A DNA stretch of 64,000 nt, taken from contig JBDQOI010000008.1 in NCBI GenBank assembly GCA_040261275.1, positions 1-64,000 on the forward strand, read 5' to 3'. The notes below the pieces were generated by a model that saw nothing but the letters and a program-made list of their open reading frames with translations, was not told the DNA's origin and did not search any database. Below are positions 24,605 to 32,709 of this stretch, piece by piece (within the stretch, counting starts at the first letter, position 1; each line of letters opens with the position of its first letter). The stretch comes from UBA8752 sp040261275 (lineage in GTDB: Bacteria; Bacteroidota; Bacteroidia; Flavobacteriales_D; Sanyastnellaceae). A program made the position numbers and the translations under genes.

Positions 24605-24622
24605 AGGTGAGTCATCTCACCT
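24605..24622. promoter_or_regulatory. CRP-like palindrome AGGTGAG-N4-CTCACCT
   Basis: A perfect 7-bp inverted repeat with a 4-base loop; the core reads GGTGA-N6-TCACC, close to the CRP pattern TGTGA-N6-TCACA. Its TGA...TCA core (24608-24619) lies 23 bases from CAGCTTTG, the same spacing as at the 55-residue ORF. On the minus strand it is followed by TTTTC, so it could also be a weak terminator for the transporter gene ending at 24651; both roles are possible. Confidence 0.45.
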
Positions 24623-24650
24623 CTCGGGCTGTTTGCCGTCAGCTGTGCAA

Positions 24651-26012
24651 TCAGGTGATAGCCGTAAGGAACAGGCACGCCGCCAGTCCTACCGTCATGA
24701 AACGCACCGTGTAAGGCAGGATGTCCTTGGCGGCCAAGCCGGTGATGCCAAGGAGGGGCAGGGCCCAGAAGGGCTGCAGCATGTTGGTGAGCTCGTCACC
24801 GTAGGCCATGGCGAGGATGGTGCGGTCCAAGGGTACGCCAAGGTCCAGCGCGGCGCGGATCAATAGCGGACCCTGTACGGCCCATTGCCCACCACCGCTG
24901 GGCACGAACACGTTCACGATGCCGGCCGATAGGACGGTCCACAGCTCGAAAGTCTCGGGCGTGGCGAGGCGGACCATGGCCATGGAGAGGGCCTCCACCA
25001 GCCCCGTTCCCGCCATGATGCCCATGATGCCGAAGTAGAGCGGGAATTGAATGAGGATGCCCGACGTTCCGCCAATGGCCGCGTCGATGGCGTGCAGAAA
25101 GCGTTTCAGGCTGCCGTGCAGGAGGAAAGCGAGGCCCAACAGGGTCTGGTTGGTCCAGTCGGGATCGATGAAGCCGAGACGGGCGGCATCCGGGTGGAGC
25201 ACTGCCGACCTGAGGGCGAGTGTCAGCAAGATGGCGCCGAACAGCAGGGGCAAGATTCGGAGGTGCACAGCCAGATGGGTCCGCTTGGCGGGGGCCATGG
25301 TGGGGGGGAGTTCTGGACCTGAAATCTGGTTCCGGTCCATGCTTCTACCGAGCCCGTAGGCCGTGAGGGCCGCAGCCAGAATGAGGGCGCCGGTGACGAG
25401 GAAATTGTGGGAAGAAAAGACCGTCAGGCCCAATGGGAGGGTGTCGGGGAGCGTTCCAGAGGGGATTCCTGCAATTTCAGCGAGGTCCGCGAAGTGTCCG
25501 GTTTCGGCCACTTTGATGGGGGCGCTTCCGCTGAGGCCTCCGTGCCATACCATGAGCCCGCTGTATCCCGCTGCGCCGATCAGGCCGTAGTGCAGCGGGG
25601 TCCCGTTTTCCTTCGCACGCTCTCCCACCTTGCGGGCCAGAACCGCACCGATGATGAGGCCGAGTCCCCAATTCACCCAACCCGCAACGCAAGCCACAAT
25701 GGCTACCGTGGCTGCGGCCCTGGCATTGGTGTTTCCCGCCAGGTCTACCGCTTTTCCGATGACGCGGTCCGCCGCAGGTGTCAAGGCCAAGGCATGGCCG
25801 AGCACGAGCATGAAAGCCGCTTGAAAAGCAAAGACAAGGAGTGGGCGGTTCCAAAGGCCGTCCCGCCAGGAAGTCGCTACGGTTTCGACATCGGCACCCA
25901 GAAAAAGCGCCGCCACCGCCGTGACAGCCGTGAGGCCGAGGGCGATGGCGAGCGGTGAGGGAACCCAGGCGAAACGGTCCGCCTTGGGCTGTGCTTCTGG
26001 AGCCGCGATCAT
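24651..26012 (-). CDS. Short-chain fatty acid transporter family protein (AtoE-like)
   Basis: A 453-residue protein with about 11-12 hydrophobic segments, of the AtoE/short-chain fatty acid permease family. Stretches such as NWGLGLIIGAVLARKVGE, GLIGAAGYSGLMVWHGGLSGSAP, FPLYFGIMGIMAGTGL and VFVPSGGGQWAVQGPLL are typical. Family members are proposed to import short-chain fatty acids such as butyrate; the substrate here is unproved. It begins 10 bases after the DUF3127 gene and probably ends the purE-flavin reductase-DUF3127 transcription unit. Confidence 0.85.
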   Translation of the reverse strand: MIAAPEAQPKADRFAWVPSPLAIALGLTAVTAVAALFLGADVETVATSWRDGLWNRPLLVFAFQAAFMLVLGHALALTPAADRVIGKAVDLAGNTNARAAATVAIVACVAGWVNWGLGLIIGAVLARKVGERAKENGTPLHYGLIGAAGYSGLMVWHGGLSGSAPIKVAETGHFADLAEIAGIPSGTLPDTLPLGLTVFSSHNFLVTGALILAAALTAYGLGRSMDRNQISGPELPPTMAPAKRTHLAVHLRILPLLFGAILLTLALRSAVLHPDAARLGFIDPDWTNQTLLGLAFLLHGSLKRFLHAIDAAIGGTSGILIQFPLYFGIMGIMAGTGLVEALSMAMVRLATPETFELWTVLSAGIVNVFVPSGGGQWAVQGPLLIRAALDLGVPLDRTILAMAYGDELTNMLQPFWALPLLGITGLAAKDILPYTVRFMTVGLAACLFLTAIT

Positions 26013-26022
26013 GCGGCGTCAA

Positions 26023-26409
26023 TCAGAAGGGCAGGTCGTCGTCAGACGCTGCCGGCGTGGTGGGCTTGAATTCAGGTGCAGCCGGGATATCAGCCGAAGC
26101 GGGCGCGGCCTCACCTGCAGGAGCAGCAACGGGCGCTTCAGCGCCCATCTTTTCGACGCGCCAAGCGTTCAAGTCCACGTAGTAGCGGTCGTTGTATTCT
26201 CGTCCGCGTACGTCAAACTTGACCATGACCTGGTCTCCTTCCTGAATTCCATTCAACTGATCCGACTTCTCCTTCAGGGCGGAGAACTTCACATCGGAGG
26301 GGTACTGCTCGGCAGTGGTAATCACGAACTCGCGCTTGTAGAATTCGCTCGTATCGGACTTCCAAACGTCGAACAGACGCTTGACGGTCCCTTTCATCTC
26401 ATAACTCAT
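26023..26409 (-). CDS. DUF3127 protein, SSB-like
   Basis: A 128-residue protein with an OB-fold-like N-terminal domain (MKGTVKRLF, FYKREFVITT, GDQVMVKFDVRGREY), an Ala/Pro-rich linker and an acidic tip ending DDDLPF. That tail mimics the C-terminal tip of single-stranded DNA-binding protein (consensus DDDIPF), by which SSB recruits partners. The family is common in Bacteroidota with no firm function; a nucleic-acid role is inferred. It lies 25 bases after the flavin reductase stop. GATATTCG ends 3 bases before its ATG, so it may also have its own promoter. Confidence 0.85.
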   Translation of the reverse strand: MSYEMKGTVKRLFDVWKSDTSEFYKREFVITTAEQYPSDVKFSALKEKSDQLNGIQEGDQVMVKFDVRGREYNDRYYVDLNAWRVEKMGAEAPVAAPAGEAAPASADIPAAPEFKPTTPAASDDDLPF

Positions 26410-26434
26410 AAAGCGAATATCGCCCTAACGAACG

Positions 26435-27352
26435 TCAACCGGGGTTGTACGCGAGCAAGGTCTTCCACGCGCCATCCACATCGCCCTGTTCAAGGCGCTG
26501 TTTTGCCTCACGGAAGAGGGCAGATTCCAGCGCGGAGACGTCGTCTTCGTGTTCCATGAAAAGGTCGGAGAGCTCCAGCAATTTGTGCTCATTTACTTCC
26601 GTCTCATCCGGAATGGTGGAAGCTGCCCCCAGCCGGGCGCGCTCGTTGGCCGTCAGTGCGGAATGGCTGGAAATCTCTTGGGGTAGGGCATCGACACCCA
26701 CGCCCAGCCCGCTGCCGTTGGGCTTGGGAATTTCGAATAACGCATCGCCAGCAGCCCGGACATAGAAGTTGCCTCCACAGCGGCCGACGAGGTCAATCTT
26801 GTGGGCGTCCACCTTGCCGTCTTCGCCCAAGACGTCTTCGGCGATGTGCAACCGCTTTACCTCGCAAATGAGCATGTGACCCGCTCCGGGACCATCGCCC
26901 AACTCCACGATCTGGGTGACGGCACATTCAAAGGAAACGGGGGCCTCGCCCACTCGGGCGGGTCGGACCGTATCGCTTTCCACCGGGGTGAAGCCCGATT
27001 TGGCGAATTCATCGACGTCCGCCGGGTAGTCACTGCTGGAAAGGGACGCGCCTTCCACCATGGCGTGATCCACGAGATTGACCACGATTTCACGGGTAGC
27101 GCGGGCGTTGGCCAGCGTGTCCTTTACGGTGCCGTCCCTGCCGCGCAAGGTGGGGCCGACCACCATCACAGGCGGAGCGATGGAGTAGACGTTGAAGTAG
27201 CTGAACGGAGCCAGATTGCGGCGCCCTTCTTCGTCGATTGTACTGGCGAGTGCGATGGGGCGAGGAGCGACTGTGCCTACAAGCAGGCCGTAGCGGTCTT
27301 TGACCGGTAGTTCAGAAGGGTCGAAAGACCGGATGCTGCGCGTGTCGCTCAT
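26435..27352 (-). CDS. Flavin reductase-like FMN-binding protein
   Basis: A 305-residue protein with the flavin-reductase split-barrel domain in the first two thirds (RYGLLVGTVAPRPIALAST, NLAPFSYFNVYS, KDTLANARATREIVVNLV). These bind FMN and reduce it with NAD(P)H or use it catalytically. The last 90 residues are a family-specific extension rich in acidic residues (MEHEDDVSALESALF). Partner oxygenase unknown; none lies nearby. Its ATG overlaps the purE stop (ATGA), so the two are coupled. Confidence 0.85.
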   Translation of the reverse strand: MSDTRSIRSFDPSELPVKDRYGLLVGTVAPRPIALASTIDEEGRRNLAPFSYFNVYSIAPPVMVVGPTLRGRDGTVKDTLANARATREIVVNLVDHAMVEGASLSSSDYPADVDEFAKSGFTPVESDTVRPARVGEAPVSFECAVTQIVELGDGPGAGHMLICEVKRLHIAEDVLGEDGKVDAHKIDLVGRCGGNFYVRAAGDALFEIPKPNGSGLGVGVDALPQEISSHSALTANERARLGAASTIPDETEVNEHKLLELSDLFMEHEDDVSALESALFREAKQRLEQGDVDGAWKTLLAYNPG

Positions 27353-27855
27353 GTTCCCGCGATGGCATTCCCGGTTTCTTCGACATCCTCGACAGTTCCC
27401 ATGACCTTGTCTTTGAGGCCGTCGGCATAGGCATCGAGCTTCTGGGCCAAGGCGCTATCTCCTGCTCCCAGAATGCGGGCGGCCATCAGACCGGCATTCC
27501 GACCGCCATCGAGTGCAACGGTGGCCACGGGAATGCCCGCCGGCATCTGCAGAATGCTGAGGATGCTGTCCCAACCGTCGATGCTGTTGCTGCTCTTCAC
27601 GGGGACACCTACCACAGGGAGGCTGGTGAGCGAGGCCACCATCCCCGGCAGGTGGGCGGCACCTCCGGCACCGGCGACGATCACACCAATGCCGCGGTCC
27701 CGCGCGCTGCGTGCGTATTCCAACATGCGGTCCGGTGTTCGGTGTGCGCTCACCACGGTCATCTCGTGTTGAACCCCCATTTCGGTTAGGATTTCGGCGG
27801 CTTGCCGCATGACGGGCAGGTCGCTCTTGCTGCCCATGATGATGCCCACTTTCAT
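27349..27855 (-). CDS. purE: N5-carboxyaminoimidazole ribonucleotide mutase
   Basis: A 168-residue class I PurE of purine synthesis, moving the carboxylate from N5 to C4 of the imidazole. MGSKSDLPVM at the N-terminus, SAHRTP with His38, and GAGGAAHLPG at 62-71 are the active-site segments. The partner purK is not in the window. An exact -7 box ends 4 bases before the ATG. It heads the unit purE-flavin reductase-DUF3127-transporter. Confidence 0.95.
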   Translation of the reverse strand: MKVGIIMGSKSDLPVMRQAAEILTEMGVQHEMTVVSAHRTPDRMLEYARSARDRGIGVIVAGAGGAAHLPGMVASLTSLPVVGVPVKSSNSIDGWDSILSILQMPAGIPVATVALDGGRNAGLMAARILGAGDSALAQKLDAYADGLKDKVMGTVEDVEETGNAIAGT

Positions 27856-27859
27856 GGGG

Positions 27860-27867
27860 CAAAGATA
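27860..27867 (-). promoter_or_regulatory. -7 box TATCTTTG for purE
   Basis: Exact TAnnTTTG on the minus strand, ending 4 bases before the ATG at 27855; predicts a leaderless purE mRNA. Confidence 0.55.
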
Positions 27868-27897
27868 CGGGGGACTCTGACGGTATGGACCGCGTTA

Positions 27898-29172
27898 TCA
27901 GGCCAATATCGACACCACACAGGCCGTCAAGAGGCAGGCGGCTGTTCCGCCAATCAGCGCTCGGAATCCAAGTTTGGCCAATTCAGCACGACGGGAAGGC
28001 GCAAGGACGCCGATTCCGCCAACCTGAATGCCAATGCTCGCAAAGTTGGCGAAGCCACAGAGCACATAGGTGGCGATCAGCACACTGCGCTCACTCACGA
28101 ATTCTCCCGCCTCCTTCATGTTCATCAAGGTGACGTAGGCGTAGAACTCATTGATTACCGTCTTTTCTCCGAGCAGCTGCCCCACGAGTACGGCATCTTG
28201 CATCGGCACTCCTACCAGCCAAGCCAGAGGCGCCCCGATGTACCCGAGGATGAACTCAAGGCTCAGAGAATCAAATCGCGTCCCTGCGGCCACCACGTCA
28301 TTCAGACCGGTCCAGCCACCGACCCAACCCAGGATGTCATTGGACATGTAGACAAGGGCAGTGAAAACCAGCAGCATCACGCCCACATTGGCTGCCAATA
28401 CCAAGCCGTCTCTCGTGCCATTGGTGATGGCTTCCAAGAAGTTGGCGGCATCGGATTTGACCAACTCCACATTGCCCGCCGCCTGAAGATCCGTCTCAGG
28501 AACCAGAATTTTCGCTGCCGCCGCCGCTGCGGGTGCCGAAATCAGGGAGGCTGTCAACAGGTGCGTCGCGAAATAGGCCTGCGCTGCAGGGTCGTCTCCC
28601 CCCAGGAATGCCACATATGTCGCAAAGACGGAGCCTGCAATGGTGGCCATCCCGCCGGTCATGACCAGCATGAGCTCCGAGCGGGTCATTTTTTCCAAAT
28701 AGGGGCGGATGAGCAGGGGACTCTCGGTTTGCCCCAGAAAAACATTGCCCGCCACGGCGAGACTCTCCGTACCGGACAGACGAAGCGTCCTGCGCATCAA
28801 CCAGGCAAAGCCACGGATGAACAGAGGCAGGATGCCTGCGTAATGGAGAAGAGCACTGAAAGCGCTGAAGAAAACAATGGTGGGCAATAGACGGAAAGCG
28901 AAATTCTCCAGGCTGACGTCCACTTTCCCTTCCATGCCGAAGCTGCCGAGCAAAAAGTCGGTTCCCCGGTCCGTATATCCGATGAGGACGACGAACAGCT
29001 CGGCCACAAAGGAGAACGCATCCTTTACGCCGGGTACTTTCAACACAAGGATGGCCAAAAGGAACTGGAGCAGGAGGGCTCCGCCTACCGTCCGCCACAC
29101 TACGTTCTTCCGTTGGGTTGACAAGGCGTAGAGAATGCCGGCTATAACGGCCATGCCGAGCAGTGCGCGCAT
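27898..29172 (-). CDS. Concentrative nucleoside transporter (NupC/CNT family)
   Basis: A 424-residue inner-membrane symporter with N-terminal, core and gate segments typical of CNT proteins: FRLLPTIVFFSAFSALLHYAG, NVFLGQTESPLLIRPYL, MATIAGSVFATYV, and LISAPAAAAAAKILVPET. It imports nucleosides with H+ or Na+. Its ATG is contiguous with the stop of the upstream bifunctional nuclease gene. Together with the two deoxynucleoside kinases in the window it fits nucleoside salvage. Confidence 0.93.
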   Translation of the reverse strand: MRALLGMAVIAGILYALSTQRKNVVWRTVGGALLLQFLLAILVLKVPGVKDAFSFVAELFVVLIGYTDRGTDFLLGSFGMEGKVDVSLENFAFRLLPTIVFFSAFSALLHYAGILPLFIRGFAWLMRRTLRLSGTESLAVAGNVFLGQTESPLLIRPYLEKMTRSELMLVMTGGMATIAGSVFATYVAFLGGDDPAAQAYFATHLLTASLISAPAAAAAAKILVPETDLQAAGNVELVKSDAANFLEAITNGTRDGLVLAANVGVMLLVFTALVYMSNDILGWVGGWTGLNDVVAAGTRFDSLSLEFILGYIGAPLAWLVGVPMQDAVLVGQLLGEKTVINEFYAYVTLMNMKEAGEFVSERSVLIATYVLCGFANFASIGIQVGGIGVLAPSRRAELAKLGFRALIGGTAACLLTACVVSILA

Positions 29173-29781
29173 TTATTCTTCGTTTCTTTTTTCGATTTCG
29201 TCGCGCAATTGACCGGCGCGCTCGTAATCCTCTCGCTGGATGGCAAGGTCCAGCTCTTCTTGCAGTTCCCCCATGGACAGAGAGGAAAAGTTGCCCTTGG
29301 GTTCCACCGGCTCTTCGAAACCAAATGGGTCGTCCGGATTTTCCTCCGGCATGGGCTTGACCTCTTCCTCCCCTTCAGGGGCAATGCCGGCGAGCTCCAT
29401 GACTTTTTCCTCGCAGTAAATGTTACAGTCGAAGCGCACAGCGAGGGCCACGGCATCGGAAGTTCGCGCATCGATGGATCGCTCCTCACCATCGCGAACA
29501 CAAATCAAACGGGCAAAAAAGATCCCTTCGACCAGGTCGTAGATCACGACCTCCTTCAATTCGATGTCATAGGCCAGGGACAGACTGTTGAAGAGGTCAT
29601 GGGTGAGCGGTCTGCTCGGTGTCATGCCTTCCAGTTTGATGGCAATCGACTGCGCCTCGTGCATGCCAATGACGATGGGCAGTTTCCTTTGGCCGTGTTT
29701 CTCCTCGAGCACCAGATTGTAAGCGCCAGTGGTGGCGCCGCTGGGCCTGATGTCCATTACCTCGAGCTGGGATCTGTTCAT
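29173..29781 (-). CDS. Bifunctional nuclease family protein with UvrB/UvrC motif
   Basis: A 202-residue protein. The DUF151/bifunctional nuclease domain spans about residues 5-130 (IVIGMHEAQSIAIKLEG, RPLTHDLF, ARTSDAVALAVR). The C-terminal 35 residues form a UvrB/C-type helical hairpin (ELQEELDLAIQREDYERAG) used for protein contacts. Homologs have been reported as DNases/RNases, but the role in Bacteroidota is not established. Same strand as etfA upstream (37-base gap) and directly abutting the transporter downstream. Confidence 0.9.
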   Translation of the reverse strand: MNRSQLEVMDIRPSGATTGAYNLVLEEKHGQRKLPIVIGMHEAQSIAIKLEGMTPSRPLTHDLFNSLSLAYDIELKEVVIYDLVEGIFFARLICVRDGEERSIDARTSDAVALAVRFDCNIYCEEKVMELAGIAPEGEEEVKPMPEENPDDPFGFEEPVEPKGNFSSLSMGELQEELDLAIQREDYERAGQLRDEIEKRNEE

Positions 29782-29818
29782 GGTCGCTTTCCGGCTGCCT
29801 TCAAGGTAGTCGTTTCAC

Positions 29819-30742
29819 TCAGAGAGCTTGGAAGGCCTCTGTCAGTTTTGGCACCACATCGAATGCATCTCCTACAATGCCGTAGTCCGCAGCCTTGAAG
29901 AAAGGGGCTTCCGGGTCCTTGTTGATCACGACGATGACCTTGGATCCGTTCACTCCCGCCAAGTGCTGTATGGCTCCAGAAATTCCAATGGCGATGTAGA
30001 GGTTGGGTCGAATGGCAATTCCCGTCTGCCCAACGTGCTCATGGTGAGGGCGCCAACCGATATCGGAAACCGGTCGCGAGCAGGCAGTGGTGGCACCGAC
30101 AGCGTCTGCGAGGTCTTCAATGATGCCCCAATTCTCAGGACCTTTCAGGCCGCGTCCGGCGGAGACCACCAACTCTGCTTCGGGAAGGGGCGCCCGTCCA
30201 CCGGTACTCGGTGCGGCAGCTTCCAAAATCTCCACTTTGCGGTCTCCGAGGTCGGTGCTGAACGCTTCTACGGAAGCCGTGCCTCCCGCGGATTCAGGCA
30301 TGCCGATGGCGTTCGGGGTCGTGGTGATGACCAGTTTGTCCGTGTTGCCCACGATGCGCGCTGTGGCCTTGCCGCTGAATACGTTTCGCGTGAAACCTTC
30401 TCCCGAGGGAGCAGCGGTCACGCCGGCGATCAGGCCGGCACCGAGGCGGACGGCAACACGACCTGCCACTGCCTTTCCGAGGTGGTCTTGGGCGGAGACT
30501 ACGGTAGAAGCCCCTTCTTTTTCTGCAGCAGCGGAGACGAGCCGGGCGAGCTGCCCATCGTCCAGGTGGGCTTCCCCTTGGAGAACACGTCCGACGCCTA
30601 CCGCGCCAAGGCCACCGTCTCCATTGAGTTCACCGGACACAACGGCCACAGCTTCTCCCATGCTCGCTGCGAATCCTGCAGCCTCGAGGCTCGCCTTGGT
30701 GGCTTGTCCATCTTTCGTCTGAATGAATGCAATGCACTTCAT
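29819..30742 (-). CDS. etfA: Electron transfer flavoprotein alpha subunit
   Basis: A 307-residue FAD-binding subunit. The C-terminal FAD domain shows GRGLKGPENWGIIEDLADAVGA, RPVSDIGWRPHHEHVGQTG and YIAIGISGAIQHLAG. With EtfB it accepts electrons from acyl-CoA dehydrogenases and passes them to ETF:quinone oxidoreductase and the (mena)quinone pool. It follows etfB by 21 bases. No dehydrogenase gene is adjacent. Confidence 0.95.
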   Translation of the reverse strand: MKCIAFIQTKDGQATKASLEAAGFAASMGEAVAVVSGELNGDGGLGAVGVGRVLQGEAHLDDGQLARLVSAAAEKEGASTVVSAQDHLGKAVAGRVAVRLGAGLIAGVTAAPSGEGFTRNVFSGKATARIVGNTDKLVITTTPNAIGMPESAGGTASVEAFSTDLGDRKVEILEAAAPSTGGRAPLPEAELVVSAGRGLKGPENWGIIEDLADAVGATTACSRPVSDIGWRPHHEHVGQTGIAIRPNLYIAIGISGAIQHLAGVNGSKVIVVINKDPEAPFFKAADYGIVGDAFDVVPKLTEAFQAL

Positions 30743-30763
30743 GATTTCTTCTGCTTTGGGAGT

Positions 30764-31504
30764 TCAGATCACCTTGGCTTCTTCGCGCAGCAGGCGAACG
30801 AGCTCCGCGGGGTTGTCGGCATCGACGAGTTTGACCCCCGCCTTTTCCGGCGGCAAGGCGAATTTTTCGATCCGCGTTCCGGCTGCTGCACCCGATGCTG
30901 GGACCACTTGCAATGGCTTGGTCCGGGCCGCCATGATGCCGCGCATGTTGGGAATGCGCTGCTCACCCATTCCCTTGGCGGCCGACAACACAAAGGTCCC
31001 TGCGACGGCAACTTTTTCAATGCCGTTCGCAGTTTCGCGTGTCATGATGGCCTTGTCTCCGTCATAGTCGAGGGAGGTGCAAAGCGCGATGCAGGGCACG
31101 TCAAGGTGCTCGGCAATCATGGCAGGCACTGCACTGCTGTTGTGGTCGATGGTCTCCTTGCCGCAAAGGATGGCGTCGAAGGATTGACCTTGGGCATAAG
31201 CGGCAAGCTCCGCAGCGACCTGCATGGCATCCTCCGGAGCGGCATCAATGCGCACTGCCTCATGCGCTCCAATGGCCAGTGCCTTCCGCAGGATGGGGTC
31301 GCAATCCGCTCCTCCAACCGCTGCGATGACCACCTTTCCGCCTTGGGCCTCGACGAGCTCGAGTGCGCGGACGAGGGCGTACCACTCATCATAAGGATTG
31401 ACGATGAATTGAACCCCTTCCTCATTGAAGCGGGTGTCGCCCTCGGTGAACGCGATGCGGGTCGTGGTATCCGGAGCTTTACTGATACAGACGAGAAAAT
31501 CCAT
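30764..31504 (-). CDS. etfB: Electron transfer flavoprotein beta subunit
   Basis: A 246-residue subunit with the AMP-binding fold: FIVNPYDEWYALVRALEL, GGADCDPILRKALAIGA, ILCGKETIDHNSSAVPAMIAEHL. The C-terminal NPAELVRLLREEAKVI is typical. Transcribed ahead of etfA. A -7 box TAACTTCG lies 47 bases before the ATG, mirrored by the same octamer facing the E1-beta gene. Confidence 0.95.
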   Translation of the reverse strand: MDFLVCISKAPDTTTRIAFTEGDTRFNEEGVQFIVNPYDEWYALVRALELVEAQGGKVVIAAVGGADCDPILRKALAIGAHEAVRIDAAPEDAMQVAAELAAYAQGQSFDAILCGKETIDHNSSAVPAMIAEHLDVPCIALCTSLDYDGDKAIMTRETANGIEKVAVAGTFVLSAAKGMGEQRIPNMRGIMAARTKPLQVVPASGAAAGTRIEKFALPPEKAGVKLVDADNPAELVRLLREEAKVI

Positions 31505-31551
31505 GCCTTGAACGTTGAAGGTGGGGAGGTGTGAATCCCGGTTTGAGACCG

Positions 31552-31559
31552 CGAAGTTA
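31552..31559 (-). promoter_or_regulatory. -7 box TAACTTCG for etfBA
   Basis: TAACTTCG on the minus strand; the predicted leader is about 43 bases. The identical octamer occurs on the plus strand at 31612-31619. Confidence 0.45.
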
Positions 31560-31611
31560 ACCCCGGAAGACCTGCCGAATCCAACGGTGGTTGAACATGC
31601 TTTGCGCGCCG

Positions 31612-31619
31612 TAACTTCG
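31612..31619 (+). promoter_or_regulatory. -7 box TAACTTCG for the PDH E1-beta gene
   Basis: TAACTTCG, 29 bases before the ATG at 31649, facing away from its twin at 31552-31559; 52 bases separate the two. Confidence 0.45.
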
Positions 31620-31648
31620 CACCCCTGAATTCAGCCATACTCTGTAAA

Positions 31649-32629
31649 ATGCGTACCATTCAGTTCCGCGAGGCCGTCTGCGAGGCCATGAGCGAGGAGA
31701 TGCGTCGAGATGACCGTGTTTTCCTTTTGGGAGAAGAAGTAGCCGAGTACAACGGCGCCTACAAAGCCTCCAAGGGCATGCTCGATGAGTTTGGCCCCGA
31801 ACGGGTGATCGACACGCCCATCAGCGAGCTCGGTTTTTCCGCCATTGCGGTCGGCGCCGCCATGAACGGACTGCGTCCCATTGTCGAGTTCATGACCTGG
31901 AATTTCGCCGTGTTGGCGAGTGACCAGATCATCAACCACGCCAGCAAGATGCTACAGATGAGTGGCGGACAATTCAGCTGCCCGATCGTCTTTCGTGGAC
32001 CGAATGGTCAGGCCGGTCAGTTGGCCGCCACGCACAGCCAGAGCTACGAAAGCCTCTACGCGAGCATGCCGGGATTGAAGGTGGTCACCCCTTTCACCCC
32101 TTATGAAGCGAAAGGCCTCTTGAAGGCGGCCATCCGCGACGAGGATCCGGTGCTCGTGATGGAGTCCGAGAAGATGTACGGCGACAAGGGGGAAATCCCC
32201 GAGGGCGAGTTCCTCGTTCCCATCGGCAAGGCCAATGTGCGCCGTGCTGGAACCGATTGCACCATCGTCAGCTTTGGTAAGATTCTGAAGACCGTGCATG
32301 CCGCGGCCGATGAGCTGGCCAAGGAGGGCATCGAAGCCGAGATCATCGACCTGCGCACCATTCGCCCTCTCGACCTCGATACCATTGTGGAGAGTGTCAA
32401 GAAGACCGGTCGATTGGTCATTGTGGAGGAGAGCTTCCCCGTTGCGTCCATCGCATCAGAAATCAGCTACCGCATCCAGCGCCACGCATTCGATTACCTC
32501 GATGCGCCCATCCGCCGTCTTTGCCAGTCCGACACACCTTTCGCCTTCTCCACCTCCTTGATTGAGGAGGCGCTTCCTCAAGTGGGCGACATTGTGCGCA
32601 CCGTCAAGGAAGTCAATTACGTAGCCTGA
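31649..32629 (+). CDS. pdhB: Pyruvate dehydrogenase E1 component, beta subunit
   Basis: A 326-residue transketolase-type beta subunit of the 2-oxoacid dehydrogenase complex, forming acetyl-CoA with E1-alpha and E2. Markers are LLGEEVAEYNGAYKASKGM, FGPERVIDTPISELGFS, VEFMTWNFAVLASDQIIN and, in the C-terminal domain, IDLRTIRPLDLDTI. The pyruvate form is favoured by similarity to Bacteroidota PdhB; a branched-chain role is less likely. E1-alpha and E2 are not in the window. Confidence 0.92.
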   Translation: MRTIQFREAVCEAMSEEMRRDDRVFLLGEEVAEYNGAYKASKGMLDEFGPERVIDTPISELGFSAIAVGAAMNGLRPIVEFMTWNFAVLASDQIINHASKMLQMSGGQFSCPIVFRGPNGQAGQLAATHSQSYESLYASMPGLKVVTPFTPYEAKGLLKAAIRDEDPVLVMESEKMYGDKGEIPEGEFLVPIGKANVRRAGTDCTIVSFGKILKTVHAAADELAKEGIEAEIIDLRTIRPLDLDTIVESVKKTGRLVIVEESFPVASIASEISYRIQRHAFDYLDAPIRRLCQSDTPFAFSTSLIEEALPQVGDIVRTVKEVNYVA

Positions 32630-32651
32630 TTACGTACCCTCAGAAACGCGT

Positions 32652-32659
32652 TATCTTCG
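32652..32659 (+). promoter_or_regulatory. -7 box TATCTTCG for hppA
   Basis: Seven of eight matches to TAnnTTTG with the recurring C variant, 50 bases before the ATG at 32710. Confidence 0.4.
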
Positions 32660-32709
32660 CGCTCCGAAACACCTCAACCAGCTGAGCCAATCAGCGCCAA
32701 CACTTTTCC

